Shown here: in pieces, positions 33,167 to 42,719 of the stretch
Layout of the letters: the number at the start of each line of letters is the position of its first letter
How positions within the stretch are numbered: position 1 is the first letter of the stretch
Assembly (NCBI RefSeq): GCF_000092645.1
Contig: NC_014165.1
Coordinates: forward strand, 2,356,001-2,420,000
Length of the DNA stretch: 64,000 nucleotides
Reading direction: 5' to 3'
Source: Thermobispora bispora DSM 43833
GTDB lineage: Bacteria > Actinomycetota > Actinomycetes > Streptosporangiales > Streptosporangiaceae
Translations under genes and position numbers: made by a program
Notes under the pieces: generated by a model
Database searches by the model: none
What the model was told of the DNA's origin: nothing
The model's input: only the letters and a program-made list of their open reading frames with translations

Positions 33167-34809
33167 CAGGCCTCCCCCACCGCCCGGCCGGCGGCGCCCG
33201 GCACCGGGCCCAGCCGCCCGGGGTCGAGCCCGGAGAGCCGGTGCCCCCGGGCGAAGAACCCCAGCCGCGCCGCGAGCGAGGTGACCGGCTTGGTGAACAG
33301 GACCACGACGATGAGGTCGATGAGCGTGGTGAGGCCCATCGCGAACGCGAACCCGGCGACCCCGCCCACCGCGAGGACGTAGAGCACCACGGCGGCGATG
33401 AACATCACGGTGTCCGCGATCAGGATGGTGCGCCGGGCGCGCCGCCAGGCGACCTCCACCGCCGGGCGCAGCGCCCGGCGTCCCCTCCGGAGCTCGTCGC
33501 GGATGCGCTCGAAGAAGACGATGAACGAGTCCGCGGTGACGCCGATCGACACCACCAGGCCGATCAGGTGCGGCAGCGAGAGCCGGAACCCGGCGTTGTG
33601 GCTGAGCAGCGCCACGGCCAGGTAGGTGATCACCCCGGCCACGCCGAGGCTCGCCACGCCGATCAGCCCGAGGCCCCGGTAGTAGCCGAGCAGGTACGGC
33701 ACGACCAGGAGCAGGCCGAGCGCGCCCGCGAGGAGCCCGCCGCGGAGCTGGTCCTGGCCGAGGGTGGACGAGACCGAGACCACCGAGGCCGTCCGGAACG
33801 TGAGCGGCAGCGCGCCGTACTTGAGCTGCTCGGCCAGCTCGGTCGCGCTCCGCTGGGTGAGGTCGCCGAAGATCCGGGCGGTCCCGCCGGGGATGGCCTC
33901 CTTGATCGCCGGTGCGACGATCACCACCCCGTCGAGCACGCTCGCGAGCCGGTTGCGCGGGGCGGGGAGCCCGGAGATCCGCCGGGTGACCTCGGCGAGC
34001 TGCGCGGCGCCCCGGGGCTTGAACGAGACCTGCACGGCCCACTCGCCGATGGTCCGGTCCGCGCCCGCCGTGGCCCCGGCGATCTCGGTGCCCTGGACCG
34101 CGGCCTTGTCGAGGATGTACCGCAGCGACCCGTCCGCGCTGCAGGCCACGATCTGCCGGTCCGGGTCGTCCTGCGTGCCCTGCCCGCGGTTCCGCGCGGT
34201 GCAGTCGAGCGTGCGGAACCGGTCGAGCAGGGCGGGGTCGATGCCGGTGAGGTCCTGACCGGCGAGCGGGTCCGCTCCGGTGGGGGTGGGCGACGGTGAC
34301 GCCGCCGGGGATCCGCGTCCCGGCTCGGCGCGCTCCCGTGCCCCGGCCGCCTGCGCGGCGGGGGTGGGGGCCGCGGTCGGCAGCGGGCCCTGGCCGGCAG
34401 CGGCGGTGGGCGCCGGGGTCGGCAACGGGCCCGGCCCGGGCCGGGCGGGGGCCACCGCCAGCACCGGGCGCATGCGCAGCTCGGCGGTGGTGGAGATGAG
34501 CTTGATCGCTTCCGGCCGGCCGGCACCCGGGATCGAGACGACGATGGTGTCGTTCACCTTGGCGACCTCCGCGTCGGTGATCCCGGTGCCGTTCACCCGG
34601 GCGCGGATGATGGCCACGGCCCGGTCGAGGCTCTCCTGCGAGGGCGATCCGCCGTCCGGGGTCACCGGCGAGAGCGTCACGGTGGTGCCGCCGGCGAGGT
34701 CGAGGCCGAACGCGGGGACGAACGCCTTCTGGAGCACGGCCGTGACGCCCATGGCGAGCACGAGCACCGCGAGCAGGAGGAGCGCGCGCCGGGGCGCCTT
34801 ATCGTCCAC
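33166..34809 (-). CDS. secD: Protein-export membrane protein SecD
   Basis: SecD of 547 residues: N-terminal helix (ALLLLAVLVLAMGVTAVLQKA), then the P1 head (FGLDLAGGTTVTLSP, AVAIIRARVNGTGITDAEVAKVNDTIVVSIPGA) with a long Pro/Ala/Thr-rich insertion at about residues 105-170, and five further helices with the conserved GVTADSFIVFFERIRDE. It forms the SecDF export motor. GTG 34809 lacks a clear ribosome-binding site but gives the expected N-terminus. It is 60 bp downstream of yajC. Confidence 0.95.
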   Translation of the reverse strand: MDDKAPRRALLLLAVLVLAMGVTAVLQKAFVPAFGLDLAGGTTVTLSPVTPDGGSPSQESLDRAVAIIRARVNGTGITDAEVAKVNDTIVVSIPGAGRPEAIKLISTTAELRMRPVLAVAPARPGPGPLPTPAPTAAAGQGPLPTAAPTPAAQAAGARERAEPGRGSPAASPSPTPTGADPLAGQDLTGIDPALLDRFRTLDCTARNRGQGTQDDPDRQIVACSADGSLRYILDKAAVQGTEIAGATAGADRTIGEWAVQVSFKPRGAAQLAEVTRRISGLPAPRNRLASVLDGVVIVAPAIKEAIPGGTARIFGDLTQRSATELAEQLKYGALPLTFRTASVVSVSSTLGQDQLRGGLLAGALGLLLVVPYLLGYYRGLGLIGVASLGVAGVITYLAVALLSHNAGFRLSLPHLIGLVVSIGVTADSFIVFFERIRDELRRGRRALRPAVEVAWRRARRTILIADTVMFIAAVVLYVLAVGGVAGFAFAMGLTTLIDLIVVVLFTKPVTSLAARLGFFARGHRLSGLDPGRLGPVPGAAGRAVGEA

Positions 34810-34869
34810 GGGCGCTGGGGTGCCGCGTCACGCGGGCGCGGACCGGCTCGGAACCGGGCGCGGACCGGC

Positions 34870-35211
34870 TCAGGACTCGCTCCCCGGCTTGTCCTCCTGG
34901 GCGTCTCCCGTGCCGCCGGCCGGGCCCGGCTGGGCCTCGCCCTCCTCCGGCGGGACGATGCGGGCGATGGCCGCCTTGACCCAGCGCGTCTCCACGCCCG
35001 GCGCGACCTCGAGGATGACGTCGTCGCCGCGGAGCGCCACGACGGTGGCGAAGAGGCCGGTGCTCGTCATCACCCGCATCCCGGGGGTGAGCGAGTTCTG
35101 CATCTGGATGAGCTCCTGCTGGCGCTTGCGCTGCGGCCTGAGCAGCAGGAAGTAGAAGATCAGCAGCAGGAGGATGAGCGGCAGAAAAGTCCCAAGGGGG
35201 TTGTTACCCAC
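34870..35211 (-). CDS. yajC: Preprotein translocase subunit YajC
   Basis: About 113 residues with one N-terminal membrane helix (TFLPLILLLLIFYFLLLRPQRKRQQE), the YajC core (LTPGMRVMTSTGLFATVVALRGDDVILEVAPGVETRWVKAAIARIV) and an acidic tail. It accompanies SecDF. GTG 35211 has GGAAGG eight bases upstream; the in-frame GTG at 35220 overlaps that site and is less likely. Confidence 0.93.
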   Translation of the reverse strand: MGNNPLGTFLPLILLLLIFYFLLLRPQRKRQQELIQMQNSLTPGMRVMTSTGLFATVVALRGDDVILEVAPGVETRWVKAAIARIVPPEEGEAQPGPAGGTGDAQEDKPGSES

Positions 35212-35313
35212 GGGAGTCACCTTCCGTCAGTCGATGAACCGGTCAGTGCACCGGAGATGCTGCGCGCACACGGCCGTGGCCGAGCCCAGCCCAAGCCGCC
35301 GACCAAGCCACGC

Positions 35314-35342
35314 AGTGTATGCGTCAGCGGGTAACCCGGCAA
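35314..35342 (-). promoter_or_regulatory. Promoter of the yajC-secD-secF operon
   Basis: Reading on the minus strand, TTGCCG (35342-35337), a 17-bp spacer and TACACT (35319-35314) form a good promoter. Start is predicted near 35307, leaving a leader of about 95 nt. Confidence 0.5.
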
Positions 35343-35379
35343 TGAGCACACGATTTCGTCTCTGCGAAAGTTCCCATTC

Positions 35380-35411
35380 CCGGCATCCGGGCGATATTCC
35401 GATGATGCCGG
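35380..35411 (-). terminator. Terminator after ruvB
   Basis: CCGGCATC (35380-35387) pairs with GATGCCGG (35404-35411) around a 16-nt loop just beyond the ruvB stop. Confidence 0.5.
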
Positions 35412-35421
35412 ATCTCCCGCG

Positions 35422-36471
35422 TCACTGATCGTCGAACAGGCCAGGCCCCGCCTCCGCGCCGTACGCGCCGGGCGGCGGGGTGAGGCCGAAGTGCTTCCAG
35501 GCGAGGGCGGTCGCCACCCGGCCGCGGGGGGTGCGGGCGAGCAGCCCCTGCCGCACCAGGAACGGCTCGGCCACGATCTCCACGGTCTCGGGCTCCTCCC
35601 CCACGGCGACCGCGAGCGTGGACAGCCCGACCGGCCCGCCGCCGAACTTGCGCAGCAGCGCCTCCAGCACCGCCCGGTCGAGCCGGTCCAGGCCCTCGGC
35701 GTCCACCTCGTAGAGGTCGAGCGCGGCCGCGGCCACCTCCCGGGTGATCACCCCCTGGGCCCGCACCTCGGCGTAGTCGCGCACCCGCCGCAGCAGCCGG
35801 TTGGCGATCCGGGGGGTGCCGCGCGACCGCTTGGCGATCTCGTGGGCGCCGTCCTCGCGCAGGTCGGCGCCGAGCAGCCGCGCCGAGCGGTGGAGCACCT
35901 GCTCCAGCTCGGCGACCTCGTAGAAGTCCATGTGCGCGGTGAAGCCGAACCGGTCGCGCAGCGGCGCCGGGAGCAGCCCGGCCCGGGTGGTCGCGCCGAC
36001 CAGGGTGAACGGCGCGATCTCCAGCGGGATCGACGTCGCCCCCGGCCCCTTGCCGACCACGACGTCGATCCGGAAGTCCTCCATGGCCAGGTAGAGCATC
36101 TCCTCGGCCGGCCGGGCCATGCGGTGGATCTCGTCGATGAAGAGGACCTCGCCCTCGGTGAGCGTGGACAGGATCGCCGCGAGGTCGCCGGCCCGCTCCA
36201 GGGCCGGGCCCGAGGTCATCCGGATCGGCGCCCCGAGCTCCGCCGCGATGATCAACGCCAGGGTGGTCTTGCCGAGGCCGGGGCCGCCGCTCATCAGCAC
36301 GTGGTCCGGCGGGCGCCGCCGGCGCCGCGCGCTCTCCAGGACCAGCGAGAGCTGCTCGCGTACCCGCTGCTGCCCGATGAACTCGCTCAGCCGCTTGGGA
36401 CGCAGCGTCGCCTCGATCACCGGCTCGTCGCCGACCGGCTCGGGCGACACCAGATCCCGCTCAACGCTCAC
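35422..36471 (-). CDS. ruvB: Holliday junction branch migration helicase RuvB
   Basis: RuvB (349 residues) is the AAA+ motor that drives branch migration with RuvA. It shows [18 protein letters not shown], Walker [12 protein letters not shown], Walker [11 protein letters not shown], sensor 1 [11 protein letters not shown], Arg finger region RDRFGF and a C-terminal winged helix ([40 protein letters not shown]). It is the third gene of ruvC-ruvA-ruvB, 60 bp after ruvA. Confidence 0.97.
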   Translation of the reverse strand: MSVERDLVSPEPVGDEPVIEATLRPKRLSEFIGQQRVREQLSLVLESARRRRRPPDHVLMSGGPGLGKTTLALIIAAELGAPIRMTSGPALERAGDLAAILSTLTEGEVLFIDEIHRMARPAEEMLYLAMEDFRIDVVVGKGPGATSIPLEIAPFTLVGATTRAGLLPAPLRDRFGFTAHMDFYEVAELEQVLHRSARLLGADLREDGAHEIAKRSRGTPRIANRLLRRVRDYAEVRAQGVITREVAAAALDLYEVDAEGLDRLDRAVLEALLRKFGGGPVGLSTLAVAVGEEPETVEIVAEPFLVRQGLLARTPRGRVATALAWKHFGLTPPPGAYGAEAGPGLFDDQ

Positions 36472-36531
36472 GCGAACTCCCGAAGAACGATCTCAGCGCC
36501 GGGTGGCCGGCCAGGGCGGGGTGCGGGCCGC

Positions 36532-37152
36532 TCATCGGACGCTCAGCACCCGCAGCGCGGACTTCAGCAGGGCGGCGATCTCGGGCTCGCGCCCGGCCGC
36601 CTCCGCGGCCTCGGCCTCGTGGGCGATCGCGGCGATCGCCTCATCCGCGTCCCGGGCCGAGTATCCGAGGCCGACCAGGCCGGCGTGCACCTGCTCCCGC
36701 CAGGGGGACGGTCCGCCCCGGCCGTCGGGCATCCCGGCGGCGGTGGCCCGCGCCGGGCCGAGCCGGTCCCGCAGCTCCAGCATGATCCGCTGGGCGCTCT
36801 TCGGCCCGATGCCCGGGACCATGGTGAGCGCCTTGACGTCCCCGCTCGCCACCGCCGTCCGCAGCGCGTTCGGCGAGTGCACGGCGAGCATGGCGAGCGC
36901 GAGGCGCGGCCCGACGCCGTTCACCGTGAGCAGGCTCTCGAAGATCGCGCGCTCGTCGTCGGAGGCGAAGCCGTACAGGGTGAGGGAGTCCTCCCGGACG
37001 ACGAGCGCCGTGGCGAGCCGGGCGGGCTCGCCGACGCGCAGCCCGGCCAGCGTCGCGGGGGTGCAGTGGACCAGGACGCCGAACCCGCCCACCTCGATGA
37101 CCGCGGTCTCGGGGCCGATGGCCGCCACCTTCCCCGCCACGGATGCGATCAC
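36532..37152 (-). CDS. ruvA: Holliday junction DNA-binding protein RuvA
   Basis: RuvA (206 residues) has domain I ([32 protein letters not shown]), helix-hairpin-helix domain II ([42 protein letters not shown]) and C-terminal domain III that contacts RuvB ([19 protein letters not shown]). GTG 37152 overlaps the ruvC stop as GTGA, with GGGAGGGAG upstream. Confidence 0.97.
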   Translation of the reverse strand: MIASVAGKVAAIGPETAVIEVGGFGVLVHCTPATLAGLRVGEPARLATALVVREDSLTLYGFASDDERAIFESLLTVNGVGPRLALAMLAVHSPNALRTAVASGDVKALTMVPGIGPKSAQRIMLELRDRLGPARATAAGMPDGRGGPSPWREQVHAGLVGLGYSARDADEAIAAIAHEAEAAEAAGREPEIAALLKSALRVLSVR

Positions 37153-37730
37153 CGCGCGCTCCCTCCCCCGTCCGGGTCACCCGCCCATGCGGGCGCGGCC
37201 GGGCGCCGCGCCCGGGCCAGCGCCTCCGCGAGGCGGTGCTGCGCCCCGCCCCGCCAGACGTGGCAGATGGCGAGCGCGAGCGCGTCCGCGGCGTCGGCCG
37301 GCTTGGGCATGGCGTCGAGCCGGAGCAGCCGGGTGACCATCGCGCCCACCTGGCGCTTGCCGGCGTCGCCGTTGCCGGTGATGGCCGCCTTGACCTCGCT
37401 GGGCGTGTGCAGCGCGACGGGAAGTCCCCGGCGGGCGGCGCACACGATCGCGATCGCGGCCGCCTGCGCCGTCCCCATCACGGTCCGGACGTTGTGCTGG
37501 GCGAAGACCCGCTCCACCGCCACCGTGGACGGCCGCACCTCGTCGAGCCACCGCTCGATCTCCCGCTCGATGGCGAGCAGGCGGGTGCCGATGTCGTCAT
37601 CGGCCGAGGTGCGCACCACCCCGGCGGCCACCAGCCGGAGCGGCGCCCCGGGCCGGCCTTCCACGGCGCCGAGGCCGCACCGGGTCAGGCCCGGATCCAC
37701 ACCCAGCACCCGCGCCTCGGGTGATCTCAC
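37149..37730 (-). CDS. ruvC: Crossover junction endodeoxyribonuclease RuvC
   Basis: RuvC (193 residues) resolves Holliday junctions. The RNase H-like catalytic acidic residues are in [39 protein letters not shown] and [16 protein letters not shown] 37730 has GGGAGG five bases upstream; the longer frame to 38048 is Arg/Pro/Gly filler. A LexA box lies just upstream, so the ruvCAB operon should be SOS-induced. Confidence 0.96.
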   Translation of the reverse strand: MRSPEARVLGVDPGLTRCGLGAVEGRPGAPLRLVAAGVVRTSADDDIGTRLLAIEREIERWLDEVRPSTVAVERVFAQHNVRTVMGTAQAAAIAIVCAARRGLPVALHTPSEVKAAITGNGDAGKRQVGAMVTRLLRLDAMPKPADAADALALAICHVWRGGAQHRLAEALARARRPAAPAWAGDPDGGGSAR

Positions 37731-37768
37731 GCACGCCTCCCTGGCTCGCCGCCCGGCGGCATGGCACC

Positions 37769-37797
37769 GCCGAACACCTGTTCGGCACCGCACTCTA
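37769..37797 (-). promoter_or_regulatory. LexA (SOS) box at the ruvC promoter
   Basis: GCCGAAC-ACCT-GTTCGGC (37769-37786) is a perfect 7-bp-arm inverted repeat matching the actinobacterial LexA core CGAAC-N4-GTTCG. A -10-like TAGAGT (37797-37792) sits immediately upstream, so LexA would cover the transcription start. The rest of the ruvC-yebC gap (37798-38063) is GC-rich with no credible gene. Confidence 0.75.
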
Positions 37798-38063
37798 CCG
37801 CGATCAGGGGCCCGCGGTCGCCCCCCGTGGGCGATCGATCGGCGCGCGGGACGGCGGGACGCGGTCCCGGGAGGAAGGCGGCGCATGCCGGAGGAGGGGC
37901 CACCGGCGCCGCCCGGCCGGTGCGGAACCCGCCGGCCGGGCACGGTGACCGGAGCGGGGCCCGCGGCACGGCCGGTCGCACCGATCCCCGGAGGCCGGGC
38001 GCGGGGCGCGGCCACGGCCCACGGGCCGGCGCCGCGGGCGAGCGGCACGGGCGCGCACGGACG

Positions 38064-38816
38064 TCAGACCGCGAGCTTCTCCATGATCTCGTCGCTGACG
38101 TCGTAGTTCGCGTAGACGTTCTGGACGTCGTCGCTGTCCTCGAGCGCCTCGATCAGGCGGAACACCTTGCGGGCGCTCTCCTCGTCGAGCGGGACGCTCA
38201 CCGTCGGCAGGAAGCTCACCTCGGCCGACTCGTACTCGATCCCCGCGTCCTGCAGCGCCTGGCGCACCGCGATGAGGTCGGAGGGCTCGCAGATGACCTC
38301 GAAGTTCTCACCGAGGTCGTTGACCTCCTCGGCCCCGGCGTCGACCACGGCCATGAGCACGTCGTCCTCGGTGCGCGACCCCTTGGGAACGATCACCACG
38401 CCCTTGCGCTTGAACATGTACGACACCGAGCCGGGGTCGGCGAGGGACCCGCCGTTCCTGGTGAGGGCGACGCGGACCTCGGAGGCGGCGCGGTTGCGGT
38501 TGTCGGTGAGGCACTCGATGAGGATCGCGACGCCGCCGGGGCCGTACCCCTCGTACATGATGGTCTGCCAGTCGGCGCCGCCCGCCTCGAGCCCGCCGCC
38601 GCGCTTGCGCGCCCGCTCGATGTTCTCGAGCGGCACGGAGTTCTTCCGCGCCTTGAGGATCGCGTCGTACAGCGTCGGGTTGGCGTCCGGATCGGGCCCG
38701 CCGAGCCTGGCGGCGACCTCGATGTTCTTGATGAGCTTGGCGAACAGCTTGCCGCGCCGGGAGTCCAGCACGGCCTTCTTGTGCTTCGTCGTCGCCCATT
38801 TGGAGTGGCCGGCCAT
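38064..38816 (-). CDS. YebC/PmpR-family protein
   Basis: The 250-residue protein has the full family pattern: [49 protein letters not shown] opening, then [22 protein letters not shown] and the C-terminal [15 protein letters not shown]. Family members are annotated as transcription regulators and more recently linked to translation of difficult sequences. It lies between pdxT and ruvC, the usual actinobacterial order. Confidence 0.93.
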   Translation of the reverse strand: MAGHSKWATTKHKKAVLDSRRGKLFAKLIKNIEVAARLGGPDPDANPTLYDAILKARKNSVPLENIERARKRGGGLEAGGADWQTIMYEGYGPGGVAILIECLTDNRNRAASEVRVALTRNGGSLADPGSVSYMFKRKGVVIVPKGSRTEDDVLMAVVDAGAEEVNDLGENFEVICEPSDLIAVRQALQDAGIEYESAEVSFLPTVSVPLDEESARKVFRLIEALEDSDDVQNVYANYDVSDEIMEKLAV

Positions 38817-38819
38817 CGC

Positions 38820-39410
38820 CTAGTGCTCCCTCACCATTTCCACGAAGTACGAGTGGACCCGCGCGTCACCGGTCAGCTCCGGATGGAAGGATGTCGCGAG
38901 CAGAGATCCTTGGCGGACCGCGACGATCCTATCCTCAGGTCCGACCCTGCCCAGGACTTCCACGTCAGGGCCGACGGACTCGACCCACGGCGCCCGGATG
39001 AAGACGGCCCGGATGGTCCCCCGGCCGGCGAACTCGAGGTCGGTCTCGAAGGAGTCGACCTGGCGGCCGAAGGCGTTGCGCCGGACCAGCATGTCGATGC
39101 CGCCGAAGGTCTGCTGGCCTTCGATCCCACCCTCGATGCGGTCGGCGAGCATGATCATTCCTGCGCAGGAGCCGTACGCGGGCATGCCGTCCTTGATACG
39201 CAGCCGCAGCGGTTCGAACAGGTCGAACGCCACCGCCAGCTTCCAGATCGTGGTGGACTCGCCACCGGGGATGACCAGACCGTCGACCGCGTCGAGCTCC
39301 GCCTTCCGGCGCACGGGCACGGCGCGGGCCCCCGCGGCCTCCAATGCGCGGATGTGCTCGCGGACGTCGCCCTGCAGGGCGAGCACGCCGATCGTCGGCG
39401 CAGCGGTCAC
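38820..39410 (-). CDS. pdxT: Pyridoxal 5'-phosphate synthase glutaminase subunit
   Basis: PdxT (196 residues) supplies ammonia from glutamine to PdxS. It has [24 protein letters not shown], the nucleophile Cys in [10 protein letters not shown] and the His/Glu pair in [12 protein letters not shown] 39410 (VTAAPTIG) follows AAGGGG. It ends three bases before the yebC start. A MarR gene separates it from pdxS. Confidence 0.95.
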   Translation of the reverse strand: MTAAPTIGVLALQGDVREHIRALEAAGARAVPVRRKAELDAVDGLVIPGGESTTIWKLAVAFDLFEPLRLRIKDGMPAYGSCAGMIMLADRIEGGIEGQQTFGGIDMLVRRNAFGRQVDSFETDLEFAGRGTIRAVFIRAPWVESVGPDVEVLGRVGPEDRIVAVRQGSLLATSFHPELTGDARVHSYFVEMVREH

Positions 39411-39447
39411 GGTGCACCCCTTCTGATGGATCCGTTCTGGCCGCTTA

Positions 39448-39477
39448 AGAGTACGGCGCATGCGGCGGTTGCCCCAA
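39448..39477 (-). promoter_or_regulatory. Candidate separate promoter for pdxT
   Basis: TTGGGG (39477-39472), 18 bp and TACTCT (39453-39448) lie in the 79-bp gap between the marR stop and pdxT, so pdxT and yebC could be expressed apart from pdxS. Confidence 0.3.
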
Positions 39478-39489
39478 ACCGCCGGGCGT

Positions 39490-39918
39490 TCAGCCGCGGC
39501 CCAGCTTGGCGAGGGCGGGGAGGGCGACGGCGATGGCCTGCCGTTCCTCCGGCGTGAGGGCCTCCAGGCACCGGGCGAGGTAGCCGATCCGGGCCCGGCG
39601 CACGGCGATCAGGCGGGCCCGGCCCTCACCGGTGAGCTCGACCGTGCGGACCCGGGCGTCCGCCGGGTCGAAGCCCCGGGCGACCAGGCCCGCCTCCTCG
39701 AGCCGGTTGATCTGCACGCTGATCGTGGGGAGCTGCACGCCGTGCTCCTCGGCGAGGTCGGTCATCCGGCGCGGGCCCGCTTCGAGGGAGCCGAGCACGG
39801 CGTACTGCTGGGCGGTCACCGGCTGCCCGGCGCTCGCCCGGCGCAGCAGCATGACGAGATGACGCAGCTCGCGCGAGAGTGCGGCGGCGAGCTCCTGGAC
39901 GTCCCCTGTGCCGGTCAC
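39490..39918 (-). CDS. MarR-family regulator between pdxS and pdxT
   Basis: This 142-residue winged-helix protein shows the MarR core: [63 protein letters not shown], including the beta-wing DPADARVR. Its GTG overlaps the pdxS stop by four bases, so it is cotranslated with PLP synthesis. This placement suggests a sensor of B6 vitamers or of a linked stress, but the ligand is unknown and the true target may be elsewhere. Confidence 0.88.
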   Translation of the reverse strand: MTGTGDVQELAAALSRELRHLVMLLRRASAGQPVTAQQYAVLGSLEAGPRRMTDLAEEHGVQLPTISVQINRLEEAGLVARGFDPADARVRTVELTGEGRARLIAVRRARIGYLARCLEALTPEERQAIAVALPALAKLGRG

Positions 39919-40829
39919 CAGCCCCGCTCGGCAAGGCGATGGGAGGCGGGAATCTCGCTCACGTTGATGCCGACCATGGCCTCGCCGAGGCCGCGCGACA
40001 CCTTGGCGATCACGTCGGGGTCGTCGTAGTAGGTGACGGCCTTGACGATCGCGGCGGCGCGCTTGGCCGGGTCGCCGGACTTGAAGATGCCGGAGCCGAC
40101 GAAGACGCCGTCGGCGCCGAGCTGCATCATCATCGCGGCGTCGGCGGGGGTGGCGATGCCGCCCGCGGTGAACAGCACGACGGGCAGCCTGCCGGTCCGG
40201 GCCACCTCGGCGACCAGCTCGTACGGCGCCCGCAGCTCCTTGGCGGCGACGTACAGCTCGTCCTCGGGGAGCGCGGAGAGCCGCTTGATCTCGCTGCGGA
40301 TCTTGCGCATGTGGGTGACGGCGTTGGACACGTCGCCGGTGCCCGCCTCACCCTTGGAGCGGATCATCGCGGCGCCCTCGGCGATCCGGCGCAGCGCCTC
40401 CCCGAGGTTGGTCGCCCCGCAGACGAAGGGCACCGTGAACTTCCACTTGTCGATGTGGTTCTCGTAGTCGGCCGGGGTGAGGACCTCGGACTCGTCGATG
40501 TAGTCGACGCCGAGCGCCTGGAGGACCTGAGCCTCGACGAAGTGGCCGATCCGGACCTTGGCCATGACCGGGATCGACACCGCGTCCATGATCTTCTCGA
40601 TCAGCTCGGGGTCGCTCATGCGGGCCACGCCGCCCTGTGCGCGGATGTCGGCCGGAACCCGCTCCAGCGCCATGACGGCGACCGCCCCGGCGTCCTCGGC
40701 GATCTTGGCCTGCTCCGGGGTGACGACGTCCATGATGACCCCACCCTTGAGCATCTCGGCCATCCCGCGCTTGACGCGGGGGGTGCCCACGGTGGTGGTC
40801 TCGTTGGCTTCGGGGGTGCTGCTGGACAC
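39915..40829 (-). CDS. pdxS: Pyridoxal 5'-phosphate synthase lyase subunit
   Basis: PdxS (304 residues) builds PLP from ribose 5-phosphate, glyceraldehyde 3-phosphate and ammonia as a dodecamer. It shows [31 protein letters not shown], the catalytic-Lys region [25 protein letters not shown] and [43 protein letters not shown] (40877-40872) is a possible -10. The direct repeat GCGGTCAGGC occurs twice near 40970-40990, in the gap between pdxS and the DUF3048 gene. Confidence 0.97.
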   Translation of the reverse strand: MSSSTPEANETTTVGTPRVKRGMAEMLKGGVIMDVVTPEQAKIAEDAGAVAVMALERVPADIRAQGGVARMSDPELIEKIMDAVSIPVMAKVRIGHFVEAQVLQALGVDYIDESEVLTPADYENHIDKWKFTVPFVCGATNLGEALRRIAEGAAMIRSKGEAGTGDVSNAVTHMRKIRSEIKRLSALPEDELYVAAKELRAPYELVAEVARTGRLPVVLFTAGGIATPADAAMMMQLGADGVFVGSGIFKSGDPAKRAAAIVKAVTYYDDPDVIAKVSRGLGEAMVGINVSEIPASHRLAERGW

Positions 40830-41003
40830 GTTGCTCCCTACGACGGCGGGGCTGTGGACGATTTCGACTCCATGGTAGGCGCTCGCCGGAAGCGCTCCTC
40901 ACGCGCCACGGTGTCGCGGTGACCGATGTGACTTGTCCACTCCGGAGTGGCGCCGTGCGGGCGGTCAGGCACCGTCCGCGCGGTCAGGCGCAGTGCGCGC
41001 GGC

Positions 41004-42008
41004 TCAGGGGACGACGGGCTTGCGCGAGGCGAGCACGATCCAGACCTGGCCTCGGGCGAACGGCATGGGCGTGCCGTCGGCGAGCGTGTAGACGGTGCCC
41101 TCCTCCTTGGAGGCGCGCGACCACCGCACCCGGTAGGCCTTGCCGTCGCGCAGCACGATCCCGGTGCCCTTGCCGACCGTGTGGAGGAGCGGGGTGTAGG
41201 CGCCGTTGACGTCGTGGAACTCCGAGCGGGTCGTCTTGACCCACTGGATCACGATGGTGGGCGCGCCCTGCTGGCCGCCCTCCGCGGCCATGTTCTTGGC
41301 CCCGTCCTGGGAGATGAGCCAGCGCTTCTGCCGCTCCGACCAGGTGAAGGTGAACCGGGCGGACGGGTAGCGCACGGTCACGGAGCGCCGCTCGGTGCCG
41401 CCGGGCGGCGGCTCGTCGGAGAAGACGAAGCCGATGTCCTTGGCCTTGCTCGCCTGGGGCGCCCGCGCGAGCAGCTTCCGCGGGCTGGCGAACAGGTTGT
41501 ACGGCGCGACCCGGCCGGGCATCCGGCGGTACGCGTCGGGCGCCGCCGAGTCGGAGACGTCGTACAGCGGGGCCCGCTGGACGTACGGGATCATCTTGGT
41601 CTGCACGCCGGAGTAGGCGAGCGCGGGCTTGCCGAACATCGGCAGGAGGTACAGGTCGGAGATCCGGGCGCTCCGCACCGGCCCCACCTGGGCGGGGAGC
41701 TTCGACGAGAAGATCGCCATGAGCCGGGTCAGCCCGCCCTCGACCTGCTGGACGTAGACGATGTCCGCGCTGCGCAGGCCCATCTGCGGCTTGCCGGCCG
41801 GGGTGTTCTCGATCTTGACGGCGAGCACCGGGCGGAGGGTGGAGGCCGGCAGGCCGGTGAACGGGTGCTCGGGAGGCGGCTCGGGGGACGGTGAGGGTGA
41901 TACCACGGCCTGGCCCGGCTGAGCCTGGGCCTTGGACCCGTCGCCGGAGCAGGCCGCTCCGGCGAGCACCACCGCCGTCGCCAGCGCGAAACGGATCACT
42001 GCCCGCAC
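41004..42008 (-). CDS. DUF3048 (YerB-like) lipoprotein
   Basis: The 334-residue protein has a lipobox (VLAGAACSG, Cys20), a Ser/Pro linker and the DUF3048 fold (PVLAVKIENTPAGKPQMGLRSADIVYVQQVEGGLTRLMAIF, VGPVRSARISDLYLLPMFGKPALAYSG). The C-terminal domain contains YTPLLHTVGKGTGIVLRDGKAYRVRW. It should be tethered outside the membrane; no biochemical function is established. It is flanked by gaps on both sides and is probably monocistronic. Confidence 0.88.
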   Translation of the reverse strand: MRAVIRFALATAVVLAGAACSGDGSKAQAQPGQAVVSPSPSPEPPPEHPFTGLPASTLRPVLAVKIENTPAGKPQMGLRSADIVYVQQVEGGLTRLMAIFSSKLPAQVGPVRSARISDLYLLPMFGKPALAYSGVQTKMIPYVQRAPLYDVSDSAAPDAYRRMPGRVAPYNLFASPRKLLARAPQASKAKDIGFVFSDEPPPGGTERRSVTVRYPSARFTFTWSERQKRWLISQDGAKNMAAEGGQQGAPTIVIQWVKTTRSEFHDVNGAYTPLLHTVGKGTGIVLRDGKAYRVRWSRASKEEGTVYTLADGTPMPFARGQVWIVLASRKPVVP

Positions 42009-42130
42009 CGTGAGCTCCTCCCGTGGAAGCAGCGCGGACGGCGTGCGGCGTCCATGTCTCGTTCAGGATCCGCCGGTCCGTCCTCGAGAAACAGCACGAG
42101 CTTACCGGCGAATCCCAAAAAACGACCTAA

Positions 42131-42148
42131 AACGATTTACAAACCGTT
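42131..42148. promoter_or_regulatory. AT-rich imperfect palindrome upstream of the DUF3048 gene
   Basis: AACGATTTACAAACCGTT is an 18-bp imperfect inverted repeat (14 of 18 positions symmetric) in the most AT-rich gap of the window. It lies about 120 bp upstream of the DUF3048 start and 25 bp after the stop of the LemA-like gene. It could be an operator; no regulator is assigned. Confidence 0.25.
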
Positions 42149-42173
42149 GAGATCCCGGTCACCGGGGCGCCCG

Positions 42174-42719
42174 CTAGGAGCCGCCGCTGAGAGAGCGCGG
42201 CGGCTCGTCGTCGATCTCGAAGTACCGCGGCATCTCGGTGCGGCCGGCGAGCCGGAGGGTGCGGGCGAGCCAGCGCTGCCGGGCGGTCCGGGTCACCTCG
42301 ACCGCGTTGTTGTAGAACCGGCGGGAGTAGACGACCTTGGCGACGGCCGTGTCGAGCTCCTCCAGCAGGGTGCGGCCCGCCGGGTGCTCGGCGAGCTTCT
42401 CCTTGAACCGCTCCTGGTCGACGACGGCGCGCAGCGTCTTGGAGAGGTCGCTCTCGGCGTGCTCCCGCTCCTCCGGCCCGGCGATCCGGGCCTCGTGCGC
42501 GGCCGCGGCGAGCACGAGCGAGGTGGCCGGGTCGAGGATCCGGGACCCGGCGAGCTCCAGGCAGACCGCGGCCCGGCGGAGCAGCGCGGCGTCGAGGGCC
42601 GCGTACGCGCCCTCGAGCCGGATGTGCAGCCGGTCGAGCCGGCCGGCCCGCCAGGAGATGTAGACCGCGGTGAGCACGAGCACGAGCAGCACGAGGACGA
42701 CGGTCAGCCAGGTGGTCAT
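42174..42719 (-). CDS. LemA-like membrane-anchored protein of unknown function
   Basis: The 181-residue protein has one N-terminal helix (WLTVVLVLLVLVLTAVYISW) and a helical domain resembling LemA (AYAALDAALLRRAAVCLEL, SLVLAAAAHEARIAG, RRFYNNAVEVTRTARQRWLARTLRLAG). The similarity is by pattern only. ATG 42719 shares one base with the pimA stop, with GGAGGA seven bases before. It is the last gene of the pgsA-acyltransferase-pimA operon, hinting at a link to PI-mannoside or envelope metabolism. Confidence 0.6.
   Translation of the reverse strand: MTTWLTVVLVLLVLVLTAVYISWRAGRLDRLHIRLEGAYAALDAALLRRAAVCLELAGSRILDPATSLVLAAAAHEARIAGPEEREHAESDLSKTLRAVVDQERFKEKLAEHPAGRTLLEELDTAVAKVVYSRRFYNNAVEVTRTARQRWLARTLRLAGRTEMPRYFEIDDEPPRSLSGGS

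Noticed and set aside
37786-37830. RecA-NDp (ClpR-type) DNA-damage promoter at ruvC
   Set aside because: TAGAGT is present, but the TTGTC-type upstream element is not.
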